NCBI GenBank assembly: GCA_036346355.1
Contig: CM070576.1
Coordinates: forward strand, 58,327,712 to 58,391,711
DNA length: 64,000 nt
Reading direction: 5' to 3'
Source: Rhipidocladum racemiflorum
Lineage: Eukaryota; Streptophyta; Magnoliopsida; Poales; Poaceae
Part shown: positions 43,664 through 55,220 of the stretch, piece after piece
How the letters are laid out: each line of letters opens with the position of its first letter
How positions within the stretch are numbered: position 1 is the stretch's first letter
The notes under the pieces: generated by a model
The model's input: the letters and a program-made list of their open reading frames with translations, nothing else
Database searches by the model: none
What the model was told of the DNA's origin: nothing
Program-made: the position numbers and the translations under genes

Positions 43664-46600
43664 TCATTTAACCCGAAACGTTGTTTTTTTACAGGGTTTA
43701 CACGAGCTAAAAATAAAAGAAGAGCTAAGTCCTACGCTCGACCTGAAGGGCAGCAAGTTCCTCCTTAAGGGAGTCGACCTCCGCCTCCAGGTCCAAAACT
43801 TTCCGCCGAGCGGCACGACCTTCAGCCGCGCTGTCCCGAAGGTGCTGCACCTCCTTGAGCTGGGCCTCTTTGCGCTCCCGAGCTCGTTGGAGTTCGGCGC
43901 GCAGGTCGGGGACCTCTTGCCGCAACTTCCCACCTCCTCTTCGAGGTCGGCACACTTCTGTTCCGAAGTGTTCTTCGCCGTCTCGCTCTCAAAGAGCTGG
44001 TCCCGAAGTCCGACGATGAGGCTCTTCGCCGACTCCAGCTCCTTCAGGTCGGCCTCGCGCACCTCGGAGACCCGACGCTCGAGATCGGCGATCTTGGCGT
44101 CTTGCTCGCGATGGTACGCCCAGAACTCCTCTGCTGGAACTGCGGAGGCATCGATGTCCTCCATAGCCTTCGCAGCAAACTTGGAGCAAAGGGGAAGGAA
44201 AGTCAAGAAGAACCCCTTGAAGATTGCTCGACTCATGTAAAAAGTTGAGAGCAAAGCGCTTACCAGAAGAGCCCGGCTGACCAACTTGTCTTGAAGCCGC
44301 TGGCGGTCGGTGGCGCCAGCTCGGAAAAAGGGATTAACCCACGCAGAGCCATCCTGATCCCGAGCTAGCGCATCACGATCTTGCCCCTCCTGGGCACCCG
44401 GTGCTCCCGGGAGGGCAACGACGTATCCTCCTTCGACCAACCCCAGGGCGCCCTAAGGTTGGTCTTCTGCGTCGATAGGCGGCTCGTGGCCGCCTTCCTC
44501 CTGCCCGGCCGGCTTTGGGCAGGGGCTGGGCGCCGACCGCCGCTTCCGCCCCTTGCACCTCCGCGACCGGAAGCAATGGGAGCTCCACGCTCGGAGGCGA
44601 TTGGTCGAGGACGACCACCTCCGGCCCGTGATCCGCGGCTGGGAGCAGCTGGTCATCAACGACCACCTCCTCTTCATGGTCCGCAGACGGAGGCAGCTGG
44701 TCGAGCCCGGCGATCACTTCCGCGGCTGGAAGTGACTGGGCGATCACGACCGCATCTTCCCCTTGGACCGCGGTTGGAGGTGGCTGGCTGGCAGTAACCG
44801 GCTCCTCCACTTGGCTCGTGGCCAAGGGCGGTGGGTCGAAAGCCACCACCGCTTGACCACCGGAGTCGCCGCTCGCTCGCTTGCGCTTACTCTTCGCAAG
44901 GGACCAAGGCCAAGGCTTCTTGGTCCTCACCCCTGCGGCTCCTGCTCCTCCGCTGGTGGAATAGGTTCCACGTCCGAAGGAAGCACGGTCCCGCCGAGGG
45001 AAGCTTCGGGCTCAGCGAGTCCGTGGTGGCGGCGCCGGCTCCTCCCCCGTCTCGGCCATCACTTGGTCGACGACGCGGTCGAGCTCGGCGTCAACTACAG
45101 AGTCGATAATCTCCTCAGCCATCTGACGGAAGTCCAAAAGCAACATCCGAGCTATCACGCCCACGCCAAACAGGGTGGGGTTAGCCCGAAGAAAATCGCA
45201 AGACAAGAACAGAACAAGAGAATAAAGTAGAAGCTTACCTTCTGCCCGACGAGCAGTGCCATCCTCCTCGGCCTCCTCGCCTCGGGCCACGGGCGACCTG
45301 CCCGCGGCGACCTCGTAGGCCTCGGCCACGACCACGACGCGCTCCTCCGCGGCGTCGCTGGCACGTGCCATCGCCGGGTCGACGTCGTCCATGTTGACCT
45401 CTTCCAGCACCGAAGTTGCTTGAGAGGTCGACCTCCTGCTCCTTCTGACCAGAGCGTAGGTGGCCTCCTCTTCTTCCTCCTCCTCGGGGGCATCGACCAC
45501 CCGAATAAGCTGGTCCTGGAGGGCCTTGATCTGCCTCTCCACCGCCTCCTTGGTCGGGAGAGACACGGCCTCCTCCTCGGCCTTCCTACTTTGCTCGGCG
45601 AGCTGTTCCCGATCGGCCCATCAGCTCCGGCCTCCTCCGTTTGAAGTCATCATACCAGATTCGGAGTTCGCCACCTCTGGCGGACGGCGTACTCAAGGTG
45701 CGGCGTGGTAGTCTGGTCGGCTTCGGCCGACCGCCTTGGCGCGGAGGCGAGGCGGATGCCTGGCGGCCTCGACCGCCGACCTCTTGCGGGAACCCCTGGC
45801 CGGAGTCGGCTTGCGGCGGTAGCGGCGCTTCGACACGGCAAGCTCAAGGGCGACCTTCTCACGCAAATGTAAATCGGGAGGAATAAGCTCGGAAAACATG
45901 CCCTCGGGCGAAGCGAGAAGATGTACTAACCGCGTCACCGCGGTCAAAAGCGTTCTTGGGGATCGGCGATTGGGCGTCGGCTCCTTCTCTTCTGGGCACC
46001 GAACATCTCGGCGACCCTCTCGTCAACTCCGTCCTCTGAGTCGCTGGCCACAACCAAGACTAAAACAAAAATATATATATATAGCACCGATCACCGTAAA
46101 GCGGCGATGCTCGGAAAGAGGTCCAGGAACATACTGCGTTGTCCTCACGGGTGAAGTCATGCCACCCGGCCGCCTCGAAGAAGGTGCTCGCGGCGCCTCG
46201 GGAGGACACCGGTTGAAGGTAAAGTCCCGGGCGATATCTCGACCCGATGAGCCCCATCTGGGCGAGCTCATCGATCGCCCCGAGCACCCGCTCTTCCTCG
46301 AGTTACGCAGGCGGCGCGCCGTCTCGATGGCGGAGCGTCCTCCCGATGTAGACCAAGCGGGACCCTCCGCCTTCTTACGGTAGAACCAGGTCGGCCCAAC
46401 CCAACACCGAGTCCTTCAAAGCAACAAGAGGATACTCGTATGGTCGGTTGGGCCGAGGCGAGATAAACGCAACCGGCGAGCCATCCCGGCACGGCGAAAG
46501 GGGAGTAGAAGTGAAAGAAAAGGCTAGCCGTGGGCACTACACCCACGCACGCCGCAAAGATGGGAGAAGATTGCGAGAGAAAGGATAGAGTTGGGGTGGA

Positions 46601-46835
46601 GATGAGAGATCTCGCACCCACTGAAGGCAAGCACGGAGGCGAGGAAGTCGCTCTCGAGGCGCACGGCCCAGTTGATGGCATACAACTCACAGGAGACGAT
46701 CTCCGTCTCCCGCGGTGCCGGCACCGCGTCGCCCCCGGGCACTCGACCCGAGCTTGGGTCGACGTACCCCTCATCCGTGAGCGCCTGGAGCCTCCTTCGG
46801 GTCATCTGGCTGACCTTGAAGCGCGCCATGGCCAA
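43664..46835 (-). pseudogene. Antisense accessory gene of the Tat-like element (putative gypsy-type transposon domain)
   Basis: Read right to left, 46835-46524 encodes MAMARFKVSQMTRRRLQ followed by a block with ISHLHPNSILSLAIFSHLCG. That matches my recollection of the plant 'putative gypsy type transposon' domain (Pfam Transposase_28 type). The theme continues in another frame at about 46500-46270 and again at 46287-46060 (AIDELAQMGLIGSRYRPGLY), broken by stops. Further left are an acidic segment (45566-45230), a Pro/Ala/acid-rich segment with short repeats (44930-44373) and a coiled-coil segment (44190-43730, ADLERRVSEVREADLKELE). Some breaks may be introns and others mutations. Family knowledge: Tat elements such as Grande and Retand carry an extra gene, often antisense, between pol and the 3' LTR. 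Its function is unclear. Confidence 0.65.
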
Positions 46836-47248
46836 AGAAGGACGAGGAGCGAAAAGGGTTCTTGGGCGCTAGGGCTCTTGGAAGGTTTTTTGGCCGAAGA
46901 CGAACAAAGAGACACGGTGTAACTCCGACCTCTCCCGGTAGAAAGGGTTAAAAAGACAGTGAAGGGACGGGATAAAAATCGCCGCCTATCACGTAGCAAC
47001 ACCTGGCCGGAGAAAGCGCCGCTTTCCGAGAAACTGCCGTACCGTTGCAGGAAGGCTTCTCTGAGAAGGAACCGCAGAACAACCAAGCAGCCAGCGCCCA
47101 GCGGGCGAGCCTGTGGCGGGTAAGAGAAGCACGTCTCCCGACGTAAAATGCTCGTGAACCACGACCAAAAGAAATTCAATCCCCCCTCAAGTCTTCTTAG
47201 GCTCAAGGGGAAGCCCGAGGGTTCCCCACTTGAACCTCGGGGGCTAGC

Positions 47249-47888
47249 TGTCGGGGATTGGCTATCTGGCAGAAGACCACGGTACCCCCGTGAAAAGCTA
47301 AACCCGCCGACCAAGCAATATTAAAAGAAGATGCTCGGGAGAACGAAACGAGCATCCCTCCTTCTCCTCCGAGCATACGCGTCTGCACCTTTACTCGCAG
47401 AAGCTCCAAACATGCCCCCCCCACGAGCAAGCATGCTCGTAGAGGCCACAACCTGCTCGGGTGTTTGGTCGGAGGGCCAAATAACGCTACGAGGAAGGAA
47501 GGAGCCAACCAATCAGCCGGAGATCAAGGGAGATCATACCCGAAATTCAAATAGCGCGCAAATCAAGGACAGCGGGTCACGGATATGGATACATAGCGTG
47601 ATCCCAGGAGGTAGTTGCCTTTTTTGGTATCTATAGTCGTATTATTTAACCCCCCCTGAAGATTTGTAAAGGGAGGAGGGAAAAAAGAGACAGAACATAA
47701 TACACTGGAGTAGGGTTGTTATCCCGGGAGAGGGAGGCCCGAACCAGGATAAAACACCGTGTCCCCCTTTTCTTCTTCTCCCGACCTCGCATCGCTCGAA
47801 CGACCTCTTCGATCCGTACGACGGGGCTCTGTTGATCCCCCATTCAACAAGTAAGCTCGACGGGAGCCGTCCTCCAATCGTCGACACA
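47249..47888 (+). mobile_element. 3' LTR of the Tat-like gypsy element
   Basis: Starts TGTCGGGGATTGGC directly after a purine tract CTCGGGGGCTAGC (47236-47248) and ends near CGTCGACACA. The purine tract plus TGTCGGGGA start is a familiar Tat/RIRE2-type junction. The 5' LTR is not in the window and the element is truncated at 41721. The exact end (47886 or 47888) is uncertain. Confidence 0.75.
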
Positions 47889-48077
47889 ATTTTTCAGGAC
47901 TTTCAGGGTCCTTTCCACAGAAATACAAATTAAAATGTAATTTTTGGAAAGCTCGAAGGGCTTTCAAAAAAATCGCGCGGGAAAAACAATTTTTAAGACC
48001 TTCGAGGTCCATTGCAAAAAAATACGGACTAAAAGTCCGAGGGTAAGTTTTCTAAGTCTTAGGTGCTCCTCTGTGAG

Positions 48078-48463
48078 GATCGAAAGTTCCGATCGGTGTG
48101 ATCGGATAGTCCGATTAAGACTTAGAAACTTTTCGAGCTGGTTCTAGTAAGAATACCTCTCTGTGAGGATCATATGTTCCGATCTTTAGATCGGATGTTC
48201 CGATGAGGACTTGGATGATTCTCCTAGAGTTCTCTGTTTTGGGTACTCTCTGGGCAGATCGGAAGTTTCGATGTTGGATCGAAAGTTCCGATCTAGACTT
48301 AGAAACTTTTTGAAAGGTTTCTGCAAAGGTGCCTCTCTGCCCAGATCGGAAGTTCCGATGCAAGTTCCGATACATCGAAAGTTCCGATGTGTTTATTGGA
48401 TTGAGTTTGTTCTAGAGTTTTTGCCTGATCGGAAGTTTCGATGTTAGGATCGGAAGTTCCGAT
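48078..48463. repeat. Array of paired 16-bp palindromes (GATCGGAAGTTCCGAT type)
   Basis: Five units with a pitch of about 83-90 bp (unit starts 48078, 48168, 48257, 48344, 48427). Each holds two variants of GATCGGAAGTTCCGAT, mostly 20-22 bp apart start to start; the fourth unit has a 29-bp spacing with an extra half-site. More copies recur near 49292-49365. Located just upstream of the LTR TATA box. Confidence 0.9.
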
Positions 48464-48512
48464 GTGTGTAAAACGGCTAGTTTTCTTGCTCCAACGGCTA
48501 GTCTTTGGGTGT

Positions 48513-48528
48513 GGGGTATAAATACCCC
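48513..48528 (+). promoter_or_regulatory. LTR TATA box in a near-palindrome
   Basis: GGGGTATAAATACCCC, 11 bp downstream of CCAACGGCTAGT. A related module (CCAACGGCTAGT then GGGGGCTATATAAAG) occurs at 63841-63895. Confidence 0.7.
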
Positions 48529-49430
48529 CTTGGCTGGTTGGGATAAGTTGTTGAGGATATTGTTGAAGGGCTAAACAAGAGGTTGAGCTAGTGGAGTAGA
48601 GAGAATACCTTGTGATGCATTTCTTGCTCCTTGGTCATCTCATTAGCTAGAGAGAGCTCTAATAACAAGTGTTGTGATTAGGAGTGGATTGAGTGTTCAT
48701 CTTGCCTCCCTCCCTTTTGATCTTTGTGATCCCTTTCTTGAGAGAGGTGTGGGAAGTGAGATTGAGTGCTAAGAGTGTTAGATTGATATACATCTTGAGC
48801 ACTAGAGGTCATCTCAAAGATCATCCATTTGTTGGATTTGTTACTCTTGGAGTTTGAAGACTCCTAGACGGCTAGACGTCGCTCACGAGCAACCAAAGTG
48901 TGTGGTGTGCCGTGAGAAGTTTGTTGAAGGTCCAATTTTGCCTCCGAAAGGGAAGAAATAAGGAAGTGGAGCCATATCTCAAGTGTGACCGAGATTGGCG
49001 AGGAATAGGGTTGGAAAAGACCTGGCTCAAGTGTGACCGAGCCTCCTCAACGAAGACGTAGGAACCTCCTTGGAGGAAGTCCGAACTTCGGTAAACAAAT
49101 CATCGTGTCAATTCTTTACATTTGCTTATTGCTTTACTTTGCTATCTTATATTGAATTGATCTATCTAGGTTTGATTATTTCTCTAGCTAGCTTTACTAA
49201 TAGTTGCTAATATTTGCCTGTGCTAGCTTCGAGTAGAAATCATTTTGTGTATAGGCGTAATTAGTTTTGCAATTCACTAGACTCTGTTCTAATCGGATAT
49301 TCCGACCTCATATCGGATATTCTGATTAGACACCGGAACCTCCGACTCCATATCGGAAGTTCCGATCTCTTTTCCGCTGCATTGTTTTAGAAAATTGTAA
49401 ATCGCCTATTCACCCCCCTCTAGGCGTCCA

Positions 49431-50223
49431 TCCTCTATCCTTTTAAGTAGTCATCACCCATCTTGTTTCTAGCGAGAGTTTAGCATGTGAGCACATGCAC
49501 AACAATAGAATATATCCTAAATTAGATCATCACATTATCCCCCACACATTATCACCGTGGAAAAAAATAGTATAACAAAGGCACTCAGATTAAAGTACTG
49601 GAACAAACCCACTACTAAACTAGCAAACTAATAGCATTACGAATTGGATCAAGCAGATCATGTTTCTAAGATATTCAGATATCCTATTCTACCTTTTGTT
49701 GTCCATAACGGCACTAAACTAATTCCCCTCCAATGAGCTTCTCCAAGGCATCTGATGGGAGGCGAATCCTCTTGAGTGTCTTCTCCCAAACTAGCTATGA
49801 TGTTTTAAGGCTTCTTCAGAGGTATTCAATGGATTACAGTCGTATGAAATGCAAGCATAAATAGGCCAGTCTTCAGACTTCTACACTTCATAGTATTTTG
49901 GAACTTGGGGGTTAGAAGCTGCAAATAATGTACTTCTTGAACCTGCATTAGATCAGAAATGAAAGATTGTGTATATCAGAAGATGTAGAAATTGTTAACT
50001 GATAGAAGGGCAACAGACAAAAGTTTTAGAAGTTCACCTTCTCGAGCATCAAATATGAAGTAGGGAATCAAATGATATGCAGCTACCACAACCTTCGGGA
50101 GGTCCCTTGCCAGTGTCATGTGATGCACGTTCAGTCAATAAATAGAAGGAAAGCATAATGATCTAATAAATTGTATTGAAAATGAATCGCTGTTTATCAC
50201 GATGATGAATAGAGATTCTATGT
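49431..50223. other. No gene recognised
   Basis: AT-rich DNA between an LTR and a MITE with no coding or structural signal that I can support. Confidence 0.4.
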
Positions 50224-50552
50224 CAGGGATAGTTGAAACTCAGAATAGATGCAAAATCGATTTTCACACAACATATGCACCTCAAATTGAATCGATCAAA
50301 AAAATTGTAAAAAACACGTCAAAATTTTTTGTGGATGGTCTTGACCCCAAATCCAATCAAATCCCGCTAACAAAAATTGAAATCTGGACAAAATGACCAA
50401 GATTTCGGCTGAGATCACCGAGATATTGTTGAGATGTGAGCGTTACTGTAGCATTTTGAATATTTTTTATTTTTTTTATCCGGTAGAGATTTAGGATCTT
50501 GAGGGGGTCCGAAATCCGAAATCTCGGCCTAAATCTCACCTAAATTTTGAAC
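50224..50552. mobile_element. hAT-type MITE, partly included in the tandem array
   Basis: Left end CAGGGATAGTTGAAAC and right end AAATTTTGAACCTTC resemble the inverted ends of the CAAGGTTCAAAAT family. The interior shares GAGATTTCGGC words and a GTAGCATTTTGAATATT block with 41268-41720. No target duplication was identified. Its last 105 bp are repeated in the array that follows. Confidence 0.6.
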
Positions 50553-53500
50553 CTTCCTTTTGACTTTGTTAGCGTTACGGCGAGTCGCCCTCGCTGTTAA
50601 CATATGGATCAGCTGGATATTTTGTTTCGTTGTGCACATGCAGGATTTTTGGAGATATAACAACAATTGTTTGATTTCATGCTTATCTCATGATATTTGT
50701 TGTATTCTTGTTGTTTCCTTCTTTTTTTGTCCAAGGCATGTAATAGATACTACTTATATTATAGATGGCTTGTTTCCAGATCAACCATTCTGCCACATCA
50801 TCTAGGCTGCAGACAGGTCCTCCAAAGGTTTCTAATTTGCATTCAGGTCGTTTTACCATCTTTTTTGCAAAAAATGTCTTTCAAAAATTCTGAAATTGCA
50901 TTTAGATCCCTCCAAAAATTCAAAAAAAAAAGTCCAAGTCCCCTATCGGCATGCCTGGCTATCAAGTTTAACGAGCTATTATTTCAGATTTGAGCCTTAA
51001 AGAGCTTTTTGTTTGCTAGCCCTACCCATTGGCCCTTTCGCTAAAGATCCATTCGAAGATTCCTTAAGTCCATCCTTTTGTAAAAAAACTCGTGGTTTAA
51101 AAGAATTACGTTCAGGCTCGAATCATGCCCATTTCGCAAAAAAAAACTAAGTTCCTGAAAATCACCTTCGCGGGGCGTGGCGTCGTGCGTACGCATCTAG
51201 TAGCGTGCTAATTTTCTGATCATTTCAAAAATGTTAAGAGTGTGATATCAGGGTCAGTGCCTTCTAAACTTGGTTTAATTGTTTTATAAGGTTATATTCA
51301 GTGAAACACCCTGATTTGCGTATTATATTTTCTATTGCTGGTTGATAATTTGAATTAGCATCGGTAAATTAAATGCACGCTTTGTATTTATTTTAGGTAT
51401 AAATTTTTACGATGAAAACCTGATAGACCAAAAATGGATTACGGTCTCATCTTCCCCACTGACTATCATACCGCTACATTATTCCTTACTCTTGCCAAAA
51501 GTGTCGAATAACAGCAAATAGACAAAAAAAAAATTAAGAAAAGACATGCATTAAATCTACCCCATCCCTTCTTGTCTGGCACCCCAATCCCTTTCTGTTT
51601 TCACATGCTGTTTACTGCCACTTCCTTATCCTGAGTTCCCGACAGCACCTATGCCTCAATACACCTATCTCAACAAGCTTGCCCACACATCCATTTTCTT
51701 TCACGCATCCTTCGGTATTAAAGCTCAGAGGAACGGAGCTTCGGGAGCCCCCTCACTTGTAGCATTTTGAATATTTTTATTATTTTTATCCGGTAGAGAT
51801 TTAGGATCTTGGGGGGGGGTCCGAAATCCGAAATCTCGGCCTAAATCTCACCTAAATTTTGAACCTTCCTTTTGACTTTGTTAGCGTTACGGCGAGTCGC
51901 CCTCGATGTTAACATATGGATCAGCTGGATATTTTGTTTCCTTGTGTACATGCAGGATTCTTGGAGATATAACATCAATTGATTGATTTCATGCTTATCT
52001 CATGATATTTGTTGTATTCTTGTTATTTCCTTCTTTTTTTTGTACAAGGCATGTAATAGATACTACTTATATTATAGATGTCTTGTTTCCAGATCAACCA
52101 TTGTGCCACATCATCTAGGCTGCATACAGGTCCTCCAAAGGTTTCTAATTTGCATTCAGGTTCTTTTACCATCTTTTTTTTTGCAAAAAATGTCTTTCAA
52201 AAATTCTGAAATTGCATTTAGATCCCTCCAAAAATTCAAAAAAAAAGTCCAAGTCCCCTATCGGCATGCCTGGCTATCAAGTTTAACGAGCTATTATTTC
52301 TGATTTGAGCCTTAAAGAGCTTTTTGTTTGCTAGCCCTACCCATTGGCCCTTTCGCTAAAGATCCATTCGAAGATTCCTTAAGTCCATCCTTTTGTGAAA
52401 AAAACTCGTGGTTTAAAAGAATTACGTTCAGGCTCGAATCATGCCCATTTCGCAAAAAAAAACTAAGTTCCGGAAAATCACCTTCGCGGGGCGTGGCATC
52501 GTGTGTACGCATCTAGTAGCGTGCTAATTTTCTGATCATTTCAAAAATGTTAAGAGCGTGATATCAGGGTCAGTGCCTTCTAAACTTGGTTCAATTGTTG
52601 TATAAGATTATAATCAGTGAAACACCCTGATTTGCGGACTATAGTTTCTATAGCTGGTTGATAATTTGAATTAGCATCGGTAAATTAAATGCGCGCTTTG
52701 TATTTATTTTAGGTATAAAATTTTACGATGAAAATCCGATAGACCAAAAATGGATTGCGGTCTCATCTTCCCCACTGACTGTCCATCATACCGCTACACT
52801 ATTCCTTACTCCTGCCAAAAGTGTCAAATAACAGCAAATAGATAAAAAAGAATTAAGAAAAGACATGCATTAAATCTACCCCATCCCTTCTTGTCTGGCA
52901 CCCCAATCCCTTTCTGTTTTCACACCCTGTTTACTGCCACTTCCTTATCCTGAGTTCCCGACAGCACCCATGCCTCAATATACCTCTCTCAACAAGCTTG
53001 CACACACATCCATTTTCTTTCACGCATCCTTCGGTATTAAAGCTTGGAGGAAAGGAGCTTTGGGAGCCCCCTCACTTGTAGCATTTTGAATATTTTTATT
53101 ATTTTTATCCGGTAGAGATTTAGCATCTGGGGGGGTCCGAAATCCGAAATCTCGGCCTAAATCTCACCTAAATTTTGAACCTTCCTTTTGACTTTGTTAG
53201 CGTTACGGCGAGTCGCCCTTGCTGTTAACATATGGATCAGCTGGATATTTTGTTTCCTTGTGTACATGCAGGATTCTTGGAGATATAACATCAATTGATT
53301 GATTTCATTCTTATCTTATGATATTTGTTGTATTCTTGTTATTTCCTTCTTTTTTTGTACAAGGCATGTAATAGATACTACTTATATTATGGATGGCTTG
53401 TTTCCAGATCAACCATTCTGCCACATCATCTAGGCTGCAGACAGGTCCCCCAAAGGTTTCTAATTTGCATTTAGGTCCTTTTACCATCTTTTTTGCAAAA

Positions 53501-54387
53501 AAATGTCTTTCAAAAATTCTGAAATTGCATTTAGATCCCTCCAAAAATTCAAAAAAAAGTCCAAGTCCCCTATCGGCATGCTTGGCTATCAAGTTTAACG
53601 ACTATTATTTCTGATTTGAGCCTTAAAGAGCTTTTTGTTTGCTAGCCCTACCCATTGGCCCTTTCGCTAAAGATCCATTCGAAGATTCCTTAAGTCCATC
53701 CTTTTGTAAAAAAACTCGTGGTTTAAAAGAATTACGTTCAGGCTCGAATCATGCCCATTTCGCAAAAAAAAACTACGTTTCGGAAAATCACCTTCACGGG
53801 GCGTGGCGTCGTGCGTACGCATCTAGTAGCGTGCTAATTTTCTGATCATTTCAAAAATGTTAAGAGCGTGATATCAGAGTCAATGCCTTCAAAACTTGGT
53901 TTAATTGTTGTATAAGATTATATTCAGTGAAACATCCTGATTTGCGGATTATATTTTCTATAGCTGGTTGATAATTTGAATTAGCATCGGTAAATTAAAT
54001 GCGCGTTTTGTATTTATTTTATGTACAAAATTTTATGATGAAATCCGGATAGACCAAAAATGGATTACGGTCTCATCTTCCCCGCTGACTGTCTATCATA
54101 CCGCTACATTATTCCTTACTCCTGCCAAAAGTGTTGAATAATAGCAAATAGACAAAAAAAAATTGAGAAAAGACATGCATTAAATCTACCCCATCCCTTC
54201 TTGTCTGGCACCCCAATCCCTTTCTGTTTTCACACCCTGTTTACTGCCACTTCCTTATCCTGAGTTCCCGACAACACCCATGCCTCAATACACCTCTCTC
54301 AACAAGCTTGCCCACACATCCATTTTCTTTCACGCATCCTTCGATATTAAAGCTCGGAGGAAAGGAGCTTCGGGAGCCCCCTCACTT
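50448..54387. repeat. Three tandem copies of a 1.3 kb unit
   Basis: Copies at 50448-51758 (1311 bp), 51759-53077 (1319 bp) and 53078-54387 (1310 bp) are nearly identical. Each begins GTAGCATTTTGAATATTTTT, the tail of a MITE, and ends GGGAGCCCCCTCACTT. They differ by scattered substitutions and homopolymer lengths. No coding frame longer than about 106 codons is shared, and no domain is recognisable. After the third copy the sequence continues TCCGGAGCTATTTTGCG. Confidence 0.95.
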
Positions 54388-54713
54388 GTCCGGAGCTATT
54401 TTGCGAAAAAGTCCTCCTATTTTTCCGAATTACGGATAGGTCCCTGCGAATTTACAAATAGGTCCTTCGCGATTTGTTTTGAGGGGAAGAATTTTTTCCC
54501 GGATTGCGTTTAGGTCCCCGGTTCGTCGTTTTACGAAAAGAGGCTCCCGTTAAATGCGAATCGCAAGCGAGCCCTTTTCTACTTTTTCAGGATAGCGGCG
54601 ATTAGGTCCAAAAATATAACGAATAGGCCCCTGCTTTTTACGTTCAGATCATTTCCCCTTTTTTTTCCCAAAAAAATATTTTTGTGAACAGAAAGATGTG
54701 TGTTTTTTCCCCG
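54388..54713. other. Unclassified repeat-like DNA after the array
   Basis: Rich in the words AGGTCC and TTTTGCGAAAA, similar in style to the array unit and to 30100-30800. No gene. Confidence 0.4.
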
Positions 54714-55220
54714 GCTCGGTTTCTAGGGTTTCTGAGCTTCCAAAAATTTGGAAAATACGTCTATGTATACTCTTTCTCTGGAAAAAAAAATTCTGAGTTA
54801 TTTTTCGTTCACGCGCGCGGCGTGCGCATTTAAAAATATGTCTAGATCTATTTTTCCTCTGGAAAATTGTTTTTTCTCTAGAAAAAAAAACGCAAAATCG
54901 TATTTTTTCGGCTCGATCTCTGAGGTTTCTCGAGCCTCCAAAAATTTCAAAAATACGTTTAGGTCTACTTTTTCTCCGAGAAAAATAAGAGAGTTATTTT
55001 TCGTTCACGCGCGCGCCGCGTGCATTTAAAAATACGGCTAGATCTATTTTTCCTCCGAAAAAATCGCAAAATCATTTTCCGTTCAAGCGCGTGGCATGCA
55101 CTGCGTACTTTTTCCCTAGTGCGATCTCTAAGGTTTCGAGAGCCTACATAAATTTTAGAAAAATGTTTAGATCTATTTTTTTCTCTAAAAAAACACAAAA
55201 TCATTTTTCGTTCACGCACG
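54714..55220. repeat. Degenerate tandem repeat, about 190-bp unit, 2.5-3 copies
   Basis: Recurring blocks are GGTTTCT.GAGCCTCCAAAAAT, TACGTTTAGGTCTACTTTTTC and TTATTTTTCGTTCACGCGCG followed by a CGCGC/GTGC-rich stretch. Copies are diverged and partly rearranged. Confidence 0.7.

Larger units (their letters stand above)
48030..49430 (+). mobile_element. Sirevirus-like copia LTR (isolated), approximate limits
   Basis: A U3-like array of palindromes (48078-48463) is followed by CCAACGGCTAGT (48491), the TATA palindrome GGGGTATAAATACCCC (48513-48528), a long A/G-rich R-U5, and an end CCTATTCACCCCCCTCTAGG (near 49405-49423) that is characteristic of Sirevirus-type LTR 3' ends. No primer-binding site or gag-pol adjoins. 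Ends are estimated. Confidence 0.6.

Noticed and set aside
48078..48463. Regularly spaced palindromic repeats as a CRISPR array
   Set aside because: Units are imperfect, have paired palindromes and similar spacers, and lie in an LTR of a plant genome without cas genes.
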